This document shows, in pieces, positions 11,150 to 21,470 of a stretch of 64,000 bases of DNA (position 1 is its first letter; the number at the start of each line of letters is the position of its first letter). The notes under the pieces are model-generated. The model was not told where the DNA came from and searched no databases. It was given only the letters and a program-made list of their open reading frames with translations. The DNA is from Bremia lactucae (lineage: Eukaryota > Oomycota > Peronosporomycetes > Peronosporales > Peronosporaceae), in contig NC_090620.1 of NCBI RefSeq assembly GCF_004359215.1, positions 1,981,660 through 2,045,659 on the forward strand, read 5' to 3'. The position numbers and the translations under genes are program-made.

Positions 11150-11983
11150 AGCGATTAGCTATCACACGAAAAGTCCATGACGCAATGGCAAGCTCAAAGG
11201 ACAAGCAAAAAAATATGCTGACCGAAATGGTCGCAAGAATAATGAACGCTTTAGAGTGGGTGAAAAAGTACTATTAAGTACTGCTACCTACCTAATAATG
11301 CAATTTTTGTACTACCTGGAGGTACTACGAAGTTATTGCCGCGTTTTATTGGGCTCTTTACGGTGGTAGAATAGGGTAGAAAATTGTGTTATAGGCTCAC
11401 CCTTCCCCCGTATATGAAGACGCACCCCGTAGTTTACGTTGGTCGTCAAAAACGGTATGTAAACACAAATGAGGTCACGTACCTCCATCCGTCTAAGGAG
11501 ATCGATGGTGACGCCGACTGTGAGTTGAGCGTCGATAGGGAGAAGTTGATGGGGAAGGTGAAAAACTTTCAGCCGACCGACTCCTCCCACCACGAACAGG
11601 ACTCGGAGAGCGAGAAAAATCACGCGAGTAAAGCGGATCCCTCAGCATTATCTTCTCCAGAATGTCCAAGCGAGTCTTCAAGCGTTCATAACCCTGAAGA
11701 GCCTTCGGTCGGACATCATAAAGATCCAGTGTCAGTCGCAAGACTTGACCCTCTAGATCCACAATACGTTGCTCAGCAGTGCTTGACGCCTGCGGCTGAA
11801 CGGACGCGGGCAAGGCAGCCGCGATTAAGTGGGCGAGGTTGCCACTCCTATCTAGCGCCGCCTACACGAATGGATGCGGGGCGAGAAGCAACGCTTCCTT
11901 GTTGGAAGGCTGCTTGCCCACCGCTCCGTAGGGCAAAGGTATCAGATCCTCGTCCAATGGAGAGGTTACCCAAACAGCTTTGA
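11150..11983 (+). pseudogene. Gypsy C1 pol C-terminal tail
   Basis: The plus strand shows ERFRVGEKVLLST and a GPY/F-like block in broken frames, then an open frame from 11384 with KTHPVVYVGRQKRYVN. The remaining 130 or so residues are acidic and Ser/Pro/Glu-rich, ending at 11983. No clear chromodomain is seen. The last 330 bases overlap, in antisense, the minus-strand open region at 11493-11813, so one of the two readings may be incidental. Confidence 0.55.
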
Positions 11984-12456
11984 CTCTTGGTGACGTATCG
12001 ATACCCTACGTGTTGATGTGCCCGTCTTGGTGGTTTTCTATGAAAAGGAGCACCAGCTGAGGTCTCTTCGCTGGTCTCAAGTGGACTAGCAGAGTAGCGT
12101 TGTGAGAAGAAACAGGGGGTACAGTACCGCCCATGATTTCTTTCACATGCAAACGGGCGAAATTAATTCCCTGCGTTGTCCGCATTACTACTATGAGGTG
12201 ACGGCAACGGTGTCAACGCTTTGTAATCGACAATGAGCGACGAATTAATATCCTCACTGTTAAAGTGGGATGGATCCTTAAGCCCTGTTAACGCGACAGC
12301 AGCAGTAGCTGTCGGCGTTTCGACTAAGGCATTGGACGCTGCCGGCGGATTAACCCGGCGAACGCGCTTAGCGCGAGGTTGAGTGGGTGTCTTCGCAGAT
12401 GACCAACCAGCTTGGCCCCGTTTGGGTAGAAGCATTGGTGCCGTGTTTGTAAACAC
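11493..12456 (-). pseudogene. Opposite-strand ORF of Gypsy C1 (two open parts)
   Basis: Minus-strand open regions 12456-12163 and 11813-11493 lie between the 3' LTR and the pol tail, opposite to pol. The first part is Ala/Pro/Thr-rich with a Lys/Arg patch (RAKRVRR). The second has a helical stretch (IVDLEGQVLRLTLDLYD ... LKTRLDILEKIM), then an Arg/Ser tail with RSRSAESF and HSRRHH. No known domain is recognised. The first open part has no ATG until codon 8, and frames are broken between the parts. Position and composition match opposite-strand ORFs in Gypsy B1, B3, E1 and E2. Confidence 0.5.
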
Positions 12457-12587
12457 AGGTCGCTAAAGTGACTGAGAGAACTAGCGGCGCGTTAAGCAGC
12501 TCGCAGTTCCTCCTTCCTCTTAACAAATTTTAAAAAAATAATTCGTTTTTAAAGGTGGGATAATAAAATGGGCTAAAGTTGCCCTAA

Positions 12588-13088
12588 TGTTACACCGTCC
12601 CCGTTGGGTAAACTTGGTGTACTTAAGGGGATGGTCAATTACCTAAATAAAGTAATTAGACCCACCACTTGGGTGTCGTTCACACTGAGAACCAACCCTT
12701 GTGTATGTGATGCACATAGGTGTATTCACATAGGAGGGATGACGCCTAGCGTCATCCGTGATGATGGCTAGCGTCATTTGTTACGCGAGGTACCTGGAAA
12801 GATACGCTCGCAATACATATTAGTGTTATCTACAGAGATGATATTTTTAATTGGTAAGAATACCTATTGATATTTAATACGATTAAATATAAATATGTCT
12901 GAGAACTACTTCCTAATTGGTAAGCCGGGTTACCGCTCCCGTGACGACACTTTACTAGTGCACTTAGGTCGTCCACCACAACTACCTCACGGCCCGCAAG
13001 AGAAGATGGTCTAACCGCTTTCTCGCTGTGCTGCGGTGTGTGCGGTGTGTGCGTAGAGCGTGGCCGCATAATGACGTGCCCGTCTACA
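12588..13088 (+). repeat. 3' LTR, Gypsy family C
   Basis: A 501-bp block starting TGTTACA and ending CGTCTACA (TG...CA). Its reverse complement matches 38801-39300, 24488-24920 and 22282-22483. Shared blocks include the CACGCTCTAC region, the GCAGTGAGGTAGT region and TGATGCACATAGGTG. Confidence 0.8.
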
Positions 13089-13125
13089 TTATTGACAATA
13101 GTACTATACAAGTAAATTTGTATAT

Positions 13126-13450
13126 GTAACAGAAATATATTAAAATCTCAAAACAACCCCGCCAATCGCTTCTAGAAGCGCAAATGGGCGGTGGTAAATG
13201 AGTTACTACACATAGCTTGATTTTAGCAAATCAGTATACAAGTCACGACTACAAGATTTGTTAGTGCGTAAGAATTTTTATAAGGTGCAGTTTTCCTTTT
13301 TTCCTTAATCTAGCACCTCCAAGTTTTGTCTTATTCCAAGCGACCGCTTATCAACATAAAATCTTCCTCTGCACGTCGTGTGCGTAAAGTATACAAAGGA
13401 ACTGTCATCAGTGTAGTGTGCAGTACAAGCGATAGGTGCCCCGCTACTTA
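13126..13450 (+). repeat. Degenerate LTR D copy
   Basis: Weak but ordered similarity to LTR D: TGTAACAGAAATATATT at the left, a CCCGCCAATCGCT...GGGCGG hairpin, a CTTCCTCTGCACGTCGTG block, and GTGCCCCGCTAC at the right. The 60543-61077 copy shows the same order. Ends are approximate. Confidence 0.4.
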
Positions 13451-13939
13451 CCAAGAGTATATCGTTGTTGCTGAGGGGCAGTCGTACTCCCGACAAAACG
13501 AGAATAAGCTTTAGGTGTGTTGAAATTTCTCGTTTTTAGTTACTAAACCAGGCTCCTTTTGGTATAGCAATTTGAATAAATACTTTCTGTTTGCATTTTT
13601 ACACGGACACAAATGTTGAGAAGAACTAATTGACGAAACGAAAAGAGATAGCTATATTTTAGCGATAAGGACTCTCAATGTTCCGTTTAGTTTTTAAAGA
13701 AAGTGAAAGTCGTAATTTCTCGGATGTGTTGCGAAAAAATGTAGATATCGAGATAGATATCAAATGTTTACTCATATTTAAAAGAATTATAACATCTACT
13801 TCTTGTCTTTCAAGATGATTGTAGGACCCGAAACCCGTTTTGTAAGATGATTAAAATATTAAATAAAGCGTGATTACATAACTGTACTGCCTACCGGCCT
13901 CGCAATTGCTCCGTTTCACTAATACATCTTAACCTCTAT
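13451..13939. other. AT-rich stretch, nothing recognised
   Basis: About 490 bases of AT-rich DNA with no ORF worth reporting and no recognised repeat between two LTR D-like blocks. Confidence 0.5.
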
Positions 13940-14317
13940 ATGAAGAAATAATTCAGAAGTATGAAAGTATTATCATTTATTAAATTTTATGCTTAACATT
14001 CCCAAAATATTTATTATATTTTGTAATATTGAAGCAACAAGTTATAATTCTATAAATTGGTTGATTCATGTTTGAATCAACCCCACCGATCGTTTTAAGA
14101 CACGATTGTGCGGTGCGCAAGGAGGCGCCATCCATAGTTTATTCTAAACATAACAAAGTTAGCAGTAAATAGAAGATCGTTACGTAGGAGCTTAATGTAT
14201 TAATACAGTTAACTTTTCTCTATATTAAAGTCAAAGTAATTACCTTTAGTAGCATGGACTTCTTAGCTACCTACAACCTTCCTCTGCTAGTTGTGTACGT
14301 GAAGTTTCGAGGCACCT
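13940..14317 (+). repeat. LTR D, right end cut by a Gypsy B LTR
   Basis: Matches LTR D from its middle (AATATTGAAGCAACAAG, then a CCACCGATCG...CGATTGTGCGG hairpin, then AACCTTCCTCTG). It stops at GGCACCT exactly where the Gypsy B LTR begins at 14318. The missing right end of an LTR D, beginning CACCT, is found at 31520-31593. Confidence 0.6.
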
Positions 14318-14798
14318 TGTAGCGGAGTTACCTCGCTCCTAAAGTCAGAGGAAGACTTTCAGACTCAAAGAGTCACTTAGTTCAATTGAACTAATGGGTA
14401 TAACAACTCAGGGAGTCGTACAAGCTATTCAGGCTTAAGGAATCCTAGTTCAAGGGATTCAGGGGTTCGTAGAACCAAGTGGCAACTAGTGCCCAAGAGG
14501 ATATACCTTAGAAAGGCTTCCATCTCTTACAGATCAATGCGCAAGCCTTAGGAAGGTACTAACGCTTTAAGATCAAAAGGGGAACTGAACTTTATTTAAT
14601 TATTTAAATCTAAAAACCTTACCCTAGCTAATTAAAATAGATTTGGCCGCCAAACTTATATCTGGCGGCGACCACATTTATCACACATAATGAATGATTT
14701 AAGAAACTAACTATTTTAAAATTAGATAAAAGGGTATTTTACCCATAAAGTAAATGTACCACAACAACGGTTCTCCAACCGATGTGTGCCCCATTACA
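14318..14798 (-). repeat. 3' LTR of Gypsy B
   Basis: 481-bp block TGTAGCGGAG ... CCCCATTACA as written on the plus strand. The matching copies are 31037-31519 (very similar over the full length), 21187-21470 (internally deleted) and a truncated relative at 61078-61464. The left flank ends GGCACCT and is LTR D sequence. Confidence 0.85.
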
Positions 14799-14810
14799 CC
14801 CTCCCCCGTT
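14799..14810 (-). other. Polypurine tract of Gypsy B1
   Basis: On the minus strand ACGGGGGAGGG lies directly before the TGTAATGGGG end of the 3' LTR. This is the expected place for the plus-strand primer of an LTR element and it fixes the minus-strand orientation of B1. Confidence 0.7.
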
Positions 14811-14851
14811 AGACTTTTGACACCGAGTGACAACGTTCGCTTCTTTCCTCT

Positions 14852-16239
14852 TTGAGGTTAGAACCTAAACAGCTAACCGTTTGGTTGTGTTTTCTATTCC
14901 TTTGTCTAATGACAATCAAACGTGAGTCTCAGACTCTGAGCACCTTCCTCGACGATGAGGGAATTATGGACTGTGAAAGCCACTCTCAATCAGAGGAGGA
15001 GGAAAAAGAGCGGCGTTCGCTCACGCCTTCTCCTCCGGACGAACGTCGGCGAGCCCCGAATCCGTTCCCAGAACGTGGTGCCGCTGATGTCTTAACTGCA
15101 TTGAGCAAAACACGGGACCCTGAGACCAACATTATTACGAATCCGCTCGATGAAGAGCAAATTATCCTCATAGAGGAAAGAGCTCGTCGTCGAGCTGGCG
15201 AAATAGCGAAAGCTTAGGCTCATAGTTAATAAAAATTCACTCCGCTTAGTGCGGACGAGCATCTCAAAGAGATAGCAAGTCATTGCTTGACCATCTGAAT
15301 CTGTGGTGACCCGGCGAGGACGCCGGAGGAGATCGCTGCTCGCGACGCTCTCCATGAGCAATACCTTGCGCCGAAGGCAATGAATGACGCGAAGCCAGTA
15401 TCTGACGCGTTTACGTGATCAAGCCCGTATGGCTTCGGTGACCTCCATGAGGGAAATTCAAATCGTTTTGTTTCCAAATGAAAAAAGAACAGAAAACGAA
15501 GTCTCATTTGAGAAATGGGTTTACCGGGCCCGCAAACTCCGTAATATCTGAAATATCAGAGAGTCTGCGGATAGAGGTGATGCTCGTTTGGAACGGAAGC
15601 TTCACTTCGACTTAAATAAGCTTAAGGCCAAAGGCCAGTTACATTCGGCATTTATGCCACAAAACGAAGAAAGGCCTAGCCAATATTTCAGTGCTTCGGT
15701 TGACCGTACAATTAAGGATGGAAGCCGCACTGAGTCTTTAGATCCACCTAATCCCACATTTAGTGGTGGGAAGCGTCGTTTGACGCGAGTTGACCCTGAG
15801 CTTGGCGCTCAAAAACGTCAACGGCGTACGGGCAATCTTGCCGAAGAGGTACCTCGAACTCCCAAGAGTTTTCAGACGAGGGGTACCCTAGCCACTTCAC
15901 CAGATACTGGCATTGACCCTCACGGCGACGTCGCTTATAAGTTTCTCCACATTAAACTGAATATTCCCCGCGTATCAAGCAGCGCGTGAGGGGGCCAAAA
16001 TTTCGGCGGAAGCATTTGATGCTCTATGGCACGAGGTGCAACTTTTTCGTGAGGTCCTTGCTCGGGTTGAGAGCTCTTTTGAGGCGGTTCGGGACCGTTT
16101 TTCGACGCTGGAGCGTCAGCAGCCTCGTTTAGAGGGCCAGCTGGACATCCTGGTGAGGATGCAGCAATCTGCGGCACGACTGCCTGTCTCGGCGCAAGCG
16201 CCTTCAAGTCCACGTGGGAAGGGTCCCGATATGGCTTAA
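14852..16239 (+). pseudogene. Opposite-strand ORF of Gypsy B1 (three open parts)
   Basis: Plus-strand open regions 14852-15217, 15588-15989 and 16036-16239 run from just inside the purine tract to the pol end, opposite to pol. Between them the coding flow shifts frame but continues. The first part is acidic and Ser/Pro/Glu-rich (SQSEEEEKERRSLTPSPP). The middle is basic and hydrophilic with a KRQRR patch. The last part is helical (VQLFREVLARVESSFEAVRD ... TLERQQPRLEGQLDIL) and stops at 16239. No known domain is recognised. A related stretch occurs in B3 (34021-34978). Part of the last section overlaps an open pol-strand frame (16243-15935), so coding on either strand needs testing. Confidence 0.5.
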
Positions 16240-16495
16240 GCAAGCCAACGTAAAATACTGGGTGTTAATGCAGCTTGCTGGGAAGGTTTAGCGTATAAAA
16301 TAGGCCCTTCTTGGCCACGACCGTAAATGGTCCAATAAAGCGCGGGCGCAATTTGGTCTTGAAGACCGCGGAAACCAAGTTGGTAGGTAGGTTTTTAGCG
16401 TTTAGTAAAACTCGGTCTTCGACCACATAAGAATTAATACAGCTTCTGCCTTTGGCATCTGCTTGTTCTTTTTGTTTGTCTTGGCTATCAGCCAT
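15935..16495 (-). pseudogene. Gypsy B1 pol C-terminal region
   Basis: From 16495 on the minus strand: MADSQDKQKEQADAKGRS, then YVVEDRVLLNAKNL, FKTKLRPRFIGPFTVVAKKG, ending LPSKLH at 16265. In the next frame a 102-codon tail continues as LKPYRDPSHVDLKALAPRQ. This is the integrase C-terminal GPY/F module (PRFIGPF) of Gypsy elements with a Pro/Ala-rich extension. B3 has the same SHVDLNALAPRQ tail, so the extension is shared in the family. No chromodomain is seen. Confidence 0.65.
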
Positions 16496-16576
16496 CGTAT
16501 GCCTTACATACTAAATCGCGTCGCGAGAAACTCGCTTACTTGTTTCCGAACGTTAACAGGGCTGATATCAGCAAGC

Positions 16577-17475
16577 CTATCGACCAATTCCCCCACCAAT
16601 CCCTGAACCACGCAGTGGTATCGTTAGTGGAACGCGCGAGTGGGTAAGACCGTTTATATATAACGGAGTATAGCCTGTAGAGGCATGAACAGCGTTATTT
16701 AACGCAAATTCCACTACTGGGAGCATTGAGCTCCAGCGCTTTGGCGTATGAGCACACACGCTGCGTTAAACGTCTTTAATGACGCGATTGACACGTTCAG
16801 TTTGACCATCGGTCTGTGCATGGTCCGCAGTGGACATATCCAATCTGGTGTTAAGCACTCGGAAAATTAATTTCAGAATTTACCCGTGAAACGGGGATCC
16901 CGATCAGAGACAATTGCCACTGGCAAACCATGTTGTCGAAACACGCGATCGATAAATAGCTTAGCTGTACCCTCTCCATCAATGGAATCCGGCACGGCTG
17001 CTAAGTGAGCCATTTTGCTCAAACAGTCAACAAAGACCAATATACCGGAGTTACCGGCTGAATCTTTCGGTAGCCCAAAAACAAAATCCATACTAATGGA
17101 CTTCCAGCATCATATCGGGGCCGAAAGACTTGCCAGTGGCGCAGCAGCATGTGCCGAGGGTTTAACCCGTTGGCACGTTTTGCATGTGCGAACATATGTG
17201 CTGACCCATTTATAAAGTTTGGGCCACCAATAACTCTGGCTGATAGAGCCGTAGGTCTTTTCTCTACCGAGATGACCACCAAGGACAGTACTGTGTGCCT
17301 CATAGAGGATCCGGTACTTCAAATCCTTATCATGAGAAACAACGACAAGCGGAGGGTCCGCGATGTCTGTGCAATAAAGCAACAGGTTGTTATCGAAAGA
17401 AAATCGATGATGCCTTGCACGCAAACGTGCCGGTAATGTAATACCCGAATCCGAGTTCTTCATGGCTCGTAGCAT
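16577..17475 (-). pseudogene. Gypsy B1 integrase
   Basis: H2C2 zinc finger at about 17310-17120 (AHSTVLGGHLGREKTYG ... CKTCQRVKPSAH). Core first Asp in MDFVFGLPKDSAG (17091 on), then FVDCLSKMAHLAAVPDS and VAIVSDRDPRFTGKF (second Asp). Glu lies in the TDGQTERVNR block near 16800, and PVVEFALNNAVHASTGYTPL follows at 16759-16640. A frame break separates the zinc finger from the core and a stop follows the TER block. Confidence 0.85.
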
Positions 17476-17514
17476 AGCTACACACTGTTCATCCTTGGCG
17501 TAAGCCGAACGGAT

Positions 17515-17990
17515 TTATTCAGGAATAGATGACGAGATAGTCGTTAAATGAGAAAGCTCATAATCCGGCCTGCGTGATAACGCTTCGGCCAAAGCATTTT
17601 GCTTGCCGGGTTTATACTTCACCTTGAAGTTGTATTCCGCAAAAAAGGATAGCCATCGGGCCATTCTATGTGAGAGATGGGGCGACTTAGTTGCCGTGCG
17701 TAATGACGCGTGATCTGTATAAATCACAAACGGCTTAGAGCCGAGCAGACGAACTCTGAATTTGACGAGAGCATACTTCAAGGCAAGTAACTCTTTGTCA
17801 TGAACTGGGTAGTTCTTTTCCGCAGCTTTAAGCTGTCTAGACTCGAACGCAATCACACGTTCATGCCCATCACTATCTGTTTGTAACAGAGCACTGCCAA
17901 TGGAAATATCTTATGCGTCACAGACGACACTGAAAGACCAATTTGAGTTTGGCAGTGCCAGAATCGGGGCATGGATTAGACTATCCCTAA
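17515..17990 (-). pseudogene. Gypsy B1 RNase H
   Basis: The open part 17856-17515 has VIAFESRQLKAAEKNYPVHD, KELLALKYALVKFRVRLLG, FVIYTDHASLRTATKSPHLS, RMARWLSFFAEYNFKVKYKP and ALAEALSRRPDYELS. The upstream part with the first catalytic Asp (CDA-like) lies near 17925-17905 before an in-frame stop. The same sequence, including that stop, is repeated exactly at 27068-27440. Confidence 0.85.
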
Positions 17991-18020
17991 ATTGCTCGAA
18001 AAACATTTTTCGGTGCTAGT

Positions 18021-19038
18021 TCAGCACCATTCTGTATCCTTTTTCAGGAGATTAGATAATGGCCTAGCCATATCGGCGTAATTTTCGCTATATTTGTGTA
18101 AATAATTGGCGAGACCCAACCACTTACGCCACTCCTCTTGTTTTTTAGGAAGCGGCCAATCTACTATGGCTTTCACCTTAGCGGGATCCGCTCTGAGGCC
18201 TCGCTTTTCAATAAAGCACCCTAAAAGAATTTCTTCTGCGCTAAAAATGCATTTAGATGCATTGGCATATAGTTCATTTGTGCGCATACACTCAAGCACA
18301 GCTCGCAAATGATCAAATTGGTTTTTCATATCCGACCGAACCTGATCCGCACGACTATGGACAAAAATGTCATCAAAATAAGTCGGTGCATAACCTCGAT
18401 GAGGGCGGAACAGTTGCATCACAAGACGATTAAATATTGCCGGGGCATTAGAAAGCCCTTGTGGCATAACCAACCACTCCCATAGCATACTGCCTGTGCT
18501 GCTAACCGCTGTAAGCGGGATAACGCTAGTTCGCATGACCATCGACTCCGTCAAGTGCACTGTACATTGTACATCCCACCACATTGTTCTGAACATCCGT
18601 TCTAGGAATAACGTTTTGTGCTGGTATAGAGGCAGCATTCAGCTTATTATAAGCATGTACAATGCGTTATTTACCCTTTTGCTTTTTGACACAAAATTTT
18701 GGTGTCGAATGGGGAAATTTGCTCTCGGGGTACCATTCCCGCCTCGTACTTAGCACGAAAGAAATCGTTAATGACGTCACACTGTTCCCTTGATAAAGGC
18801 CGCTGTCGTGTGACACAGTATTGACCAAGTCAATTTCATGACGGACACCTCTATCCGCAGGTAAAACAGATGGTGGATTGGTATATACCACATCTTGGAA
18901 TACCTTGATCCACACATAAAGTGGATCCGTAGGATCTTTAAGGATCAATGACTCACTCCGCGCACTTAATGCAGCTTTTGTATCATCCAGGACGGGCCAG
19001 GACAGCTTCGTCCAGAAGTGACGATGAGTTTTACTCAA
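18021..19038 (-). pseudogene. Gypsy B1 reverse transcriptase
   Basis: RT starts near 18790 with KFPHSTPKFCVKKQKGK, then a stop and RIVHAYNKLNAA-like blocks. From 18638 to 18021 the frame is open: SDIPLTAVSSTGSMLWEW-like, MPQGLSNAPAIFNRLVMQLF, YAPTYFDDIFVHSRADQ (YFDD active site), FSAEEILLGCFIEKRGLRAD, KWLGLANYLHKYSENYADMA. A 205-codon uninterrupted core is the best preserved part of B1. Confidence 0.85.
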
Positions 19039-19879
19039 TCATAGGTCGAATGACTACCATCTAAGATAGGTCGTTAGCCCTTAAGGCTCGGCCGCACTCA
19101 TCAATAGACATTTCGTCTACTGCAGAAGAGCATGTTACGAAGGGATTGCCGCAAGGCTAACTTCTGCCTCGATGCTACCGGTTACACCATTACAAGCGTA
19201 TTCAATTCCTTACTCAAATCACTTTGCGAGGGTATAGACCCTTCGCGTCTCGCCAGCCTTGGAGTAGAGACAATACGCCTCTTAGAGGCTGGGACATTCA
19301 CGTCTTCAAATTTTCAGCCTGTATGGGATCTATACCAGAGCTGGTGTCTACTTCGACATCCGACAAGGAATTAGGTAACTCAGCTTCCTTGTCCAGCGAC
19401 CGTTTACGTGTCATTTCACGTGCATTAAAAGGGTTTGACCCGAAATGCCATGGCGAACCGCCAATTATGTCACTACTGACACTCAGCATGATGCCACCTC
19501 GGCCGACCACGGTGGACTTAGACTTGCCACTCCACGTATCTCAGGGATATAACACCCTTGATGACTCGGTCTTAGGCCAACAATGCTTTTAGCATTTAGT
19601 GAATCGTTTTTAAAACAATTGCTACTCGACGGAATACGTGCCATTCCAACTCCTTTTTCTGAGTTAAGCCCAAAATAAATGTTTTCAACATTGGATTTAG
19701 TAACTCAGATATTACAATGTCTAACACACTGATAAATTTAGTCAGTCATATGCGCCAATAGCGCTTTTGTCTCCTAGCAAAGGTGGGCTCATGACTTCTC
19801 AGAAATTTGCTTGGAACATTGCGCGTGGTGCCTAAGGTCTTAGACCTCCAATCGATCCGTGACTCATGGCGTTTAATCC

Positions 19880-20190
19880 AGGCCATACCAAGGATGGGAT
19901 CATATCTCGAATTCGATTAAGGACGAGGCAGCGTTCCATACTGTCAAAGTCCAGAAACTTCTTGCCTAAATTCAAGAAACTTTAGGAGCAGTGACACGAG
20001 TCCCAGTCGCTAAGCGAGCAGTGATTGTATCACTTTCATGCGCTTTAAGTCCCCAACGCATTAGTTTCCCTCAAGCGAAAGACGTCAAGCATAAGTGCAA
20101 GACGCTCCTGAGTCAATTATAATTGACCACGGCTTATCAAAACCCTTTACAGTCGCTAAAGCGACTAGCAGCCAGGCTTGTACTCTCACC
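19880..20190 (-). pseudogene. Gypsy B1 protease
   Basis: The minus strand shows VKGFDKPWSIIIDSGAS, the Asp-Ser-Gly active-site turn of a retropepsin, followed in broken frames by a LATG block and a Tyr-Asp-Pro-Ile-Leu-Gly-like second block. The active-site triplet is intact here but changed to DSRAS in B2 (29872-29546). Confidence 0.65.
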
Positions 20191-20210
20191 GATCTAATTG
20201 GGGCTAGATT

Positions 20211-21130
20211 CTATTTATTCTCACCTCCTAGAGTTTTAACAGAGCCTAGGTCTTCCCCAGTAGAGCGGTTTTCACCTACATGGTATCGACGTTTTCCGCA
20301 CCGTACCAGATTTCTGGTATAGGTCGGAATTGGTGCTATTTTGAGCTTTACGAGTATTTTGTAGGGGACAGGCCGGACGTAAATGTTTCGTGCTTCCGCA
20401 CATACAACATCTACAAATGATTTCATGCTGTTCCACTGCTTGAAGTGCCTTTTCTCCCTCCTCAACGAGGCGTAGATCCATGAATTCCGGTCTATTAGAC
20501 GGTACCAATGTGCTCGAAGAGCTTGTTCGGTAAATAGGCGGGCTAACGCGAGCAGACTTAAAGACGAACTCAGCGCGTAGCGCTATGGCAATTGCGTCTT
20601 CGAAAGTAGCTGGATGGGGTCGTAATAATTCCGAACGGTCAACGCCTTCATTGAGAAACCCCAAAAAAATTTACGATAGTTGCTTCTTGCATCGGGCCTT
20701 GAAGCATAGATGCAATGAGTGTTCTCAACTCCTGGGCATGGTCCTCTAGGGCTCGTTTACCCTGTCGAGTCGCTATGAGCCGTGATCGTATGCGTAAAGC
20801 CTAATCAGGCGGTGCAAACATGCTGGTCATTTGCTGAATTACCGAATCCCATGAGAAAAAAAAGCGTCGTCTATGGACGCTGCACGAGAGTGCCCACTCC
20901 ATGGCTCTATCTTCGAGGTACAGAGATATACCGAGTTGGCATAGATGCCGCAAGGGTGATCCTGAACCTGGCCGATCGGGGAGGATTCGTACGCATGAAG
21001 GTTTCAACCCTTGCATGCAAAACCTCTGGTCCCTGAATATACTGAACTTTACATATTCAAGCCCAAATAAAGTTTTGAGCTTGTCATACGCTATGCCCTG
21101 CGCTTCTATAAGTTTTGAGACCTCTTCCAT
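20211..21130 (-). pseudogene. Gypsy B1 gag
   Basis: Starts with ATG at 21130 (MEEVSKLIEAQGIAYDKL), 41 bases inside the primer site. A later part (20664-20272) has MGFLNEGVDRSELLRPHPAT, FEDAIAIALRAEFVFKSARV and a CX2CX4HX4C knuckle (CCMCGSTKHLRPAC) near 20400-20360. This is the usual Gypsy gag order of capsid followed by a single zinc knuckle. Several frameshifts are present. Confidence 0.8.
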
Positions 21131-21170
21131 TTCAGTGAAGGCTTAGTCTTATAAAGACTCAGAGATTGAC

Positions 21171-21184
21171 TACTAGTGCTACCA
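21171..21184 (-). other. Primer binding site of Gypsy B1
   Basis: On the minus strand the 5' LTR ends CTACA, followed by two bases and TGGTAGCACTAGTA. TGGTAGCA is the usual start of a primer site for initiator methionine tRNA (3' end TGCTACCA). B2 has TGGTAGCACTCGTAG at the same place (31020-31034). Confidence 0.6.
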
Positions 21185-21186
21185 GA

Positions 21187-21470
21187 TGTAGCGGAGCTTC
21201 TTCGCTGCTAAAGATAGAGGAAGACTTTTAGACTTCAAGATCAAAAGGAAAACTCAGCATTTTTAATTTTAATTTAAATTCAAAACCTTACCGTAGCTAA
21301 TTCAAAATAGATTTCGGCCGCCAGATATATATCTGGCGGCGACTACATTTGTTACCCATAATAAATGGAATTTAAGTAATTAATTATTTTAAAATAGAAT
21401 AAAAGGGTATTTACCCATAAAGTAAATGTACCACAACAACGGTTCTCCAACCGATGTGTGCCCCATTACA
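21187..21470 (-). repeat. 5' LTR of Gypsy B1, internally deleted
   Basis: Begins TGTAGCGGAG and ends CCCCATTACA like the other B LTRs but is only 284 bp; about 200 bp of the left half is missing. The last 48 bases are partly duplicated at 21471-21518 (ending CCTCATTACA). Confidence 0.8.

Larger units (their letters stand above)
9222..13088 (+). mobile_element. Gypsy family C element C1, 5' truncated
   Basis: Plus-strand Ty3/Gypsy element missing gag, protease and most of RT. It begins in the RT thumb/connection (FLGLANYLHKYSKNYAE in shifted frames near 9360-9420), continues through RNase H, integrase and a long pol tail, and ends with a 3' LTR at 12588-13088. Frames change repeatedly. A large opposite-strand open region overlaps the tail. 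Family C shares integrase blocks with the deleted minus-strand copy at 22282-24920 and its LTR with 38801-39300. Confidence 0.8.
14318..21470 (-). mobile_element. Gypsy family B element B1 (as assembled)
   Basis: Minus-strand Ty3/Gypsy element of about 7.15 kb as assembled: 5' LTR at 21187-21470, primer site, gag, protease, RT, RNase H, integrase, pol tail, an opposite-strand ORF region, purine tract and 3' LTR at 14318-14798. All coding parts have frameshifts or stops. The two LTRs are unequal: the right one lacks about 200 bases and is more diverged, while the left one is much closer to the LTR at 31037-31519. A join within 17337-18189 may therefore be chimeric (see findings). Confidence 0.8.
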
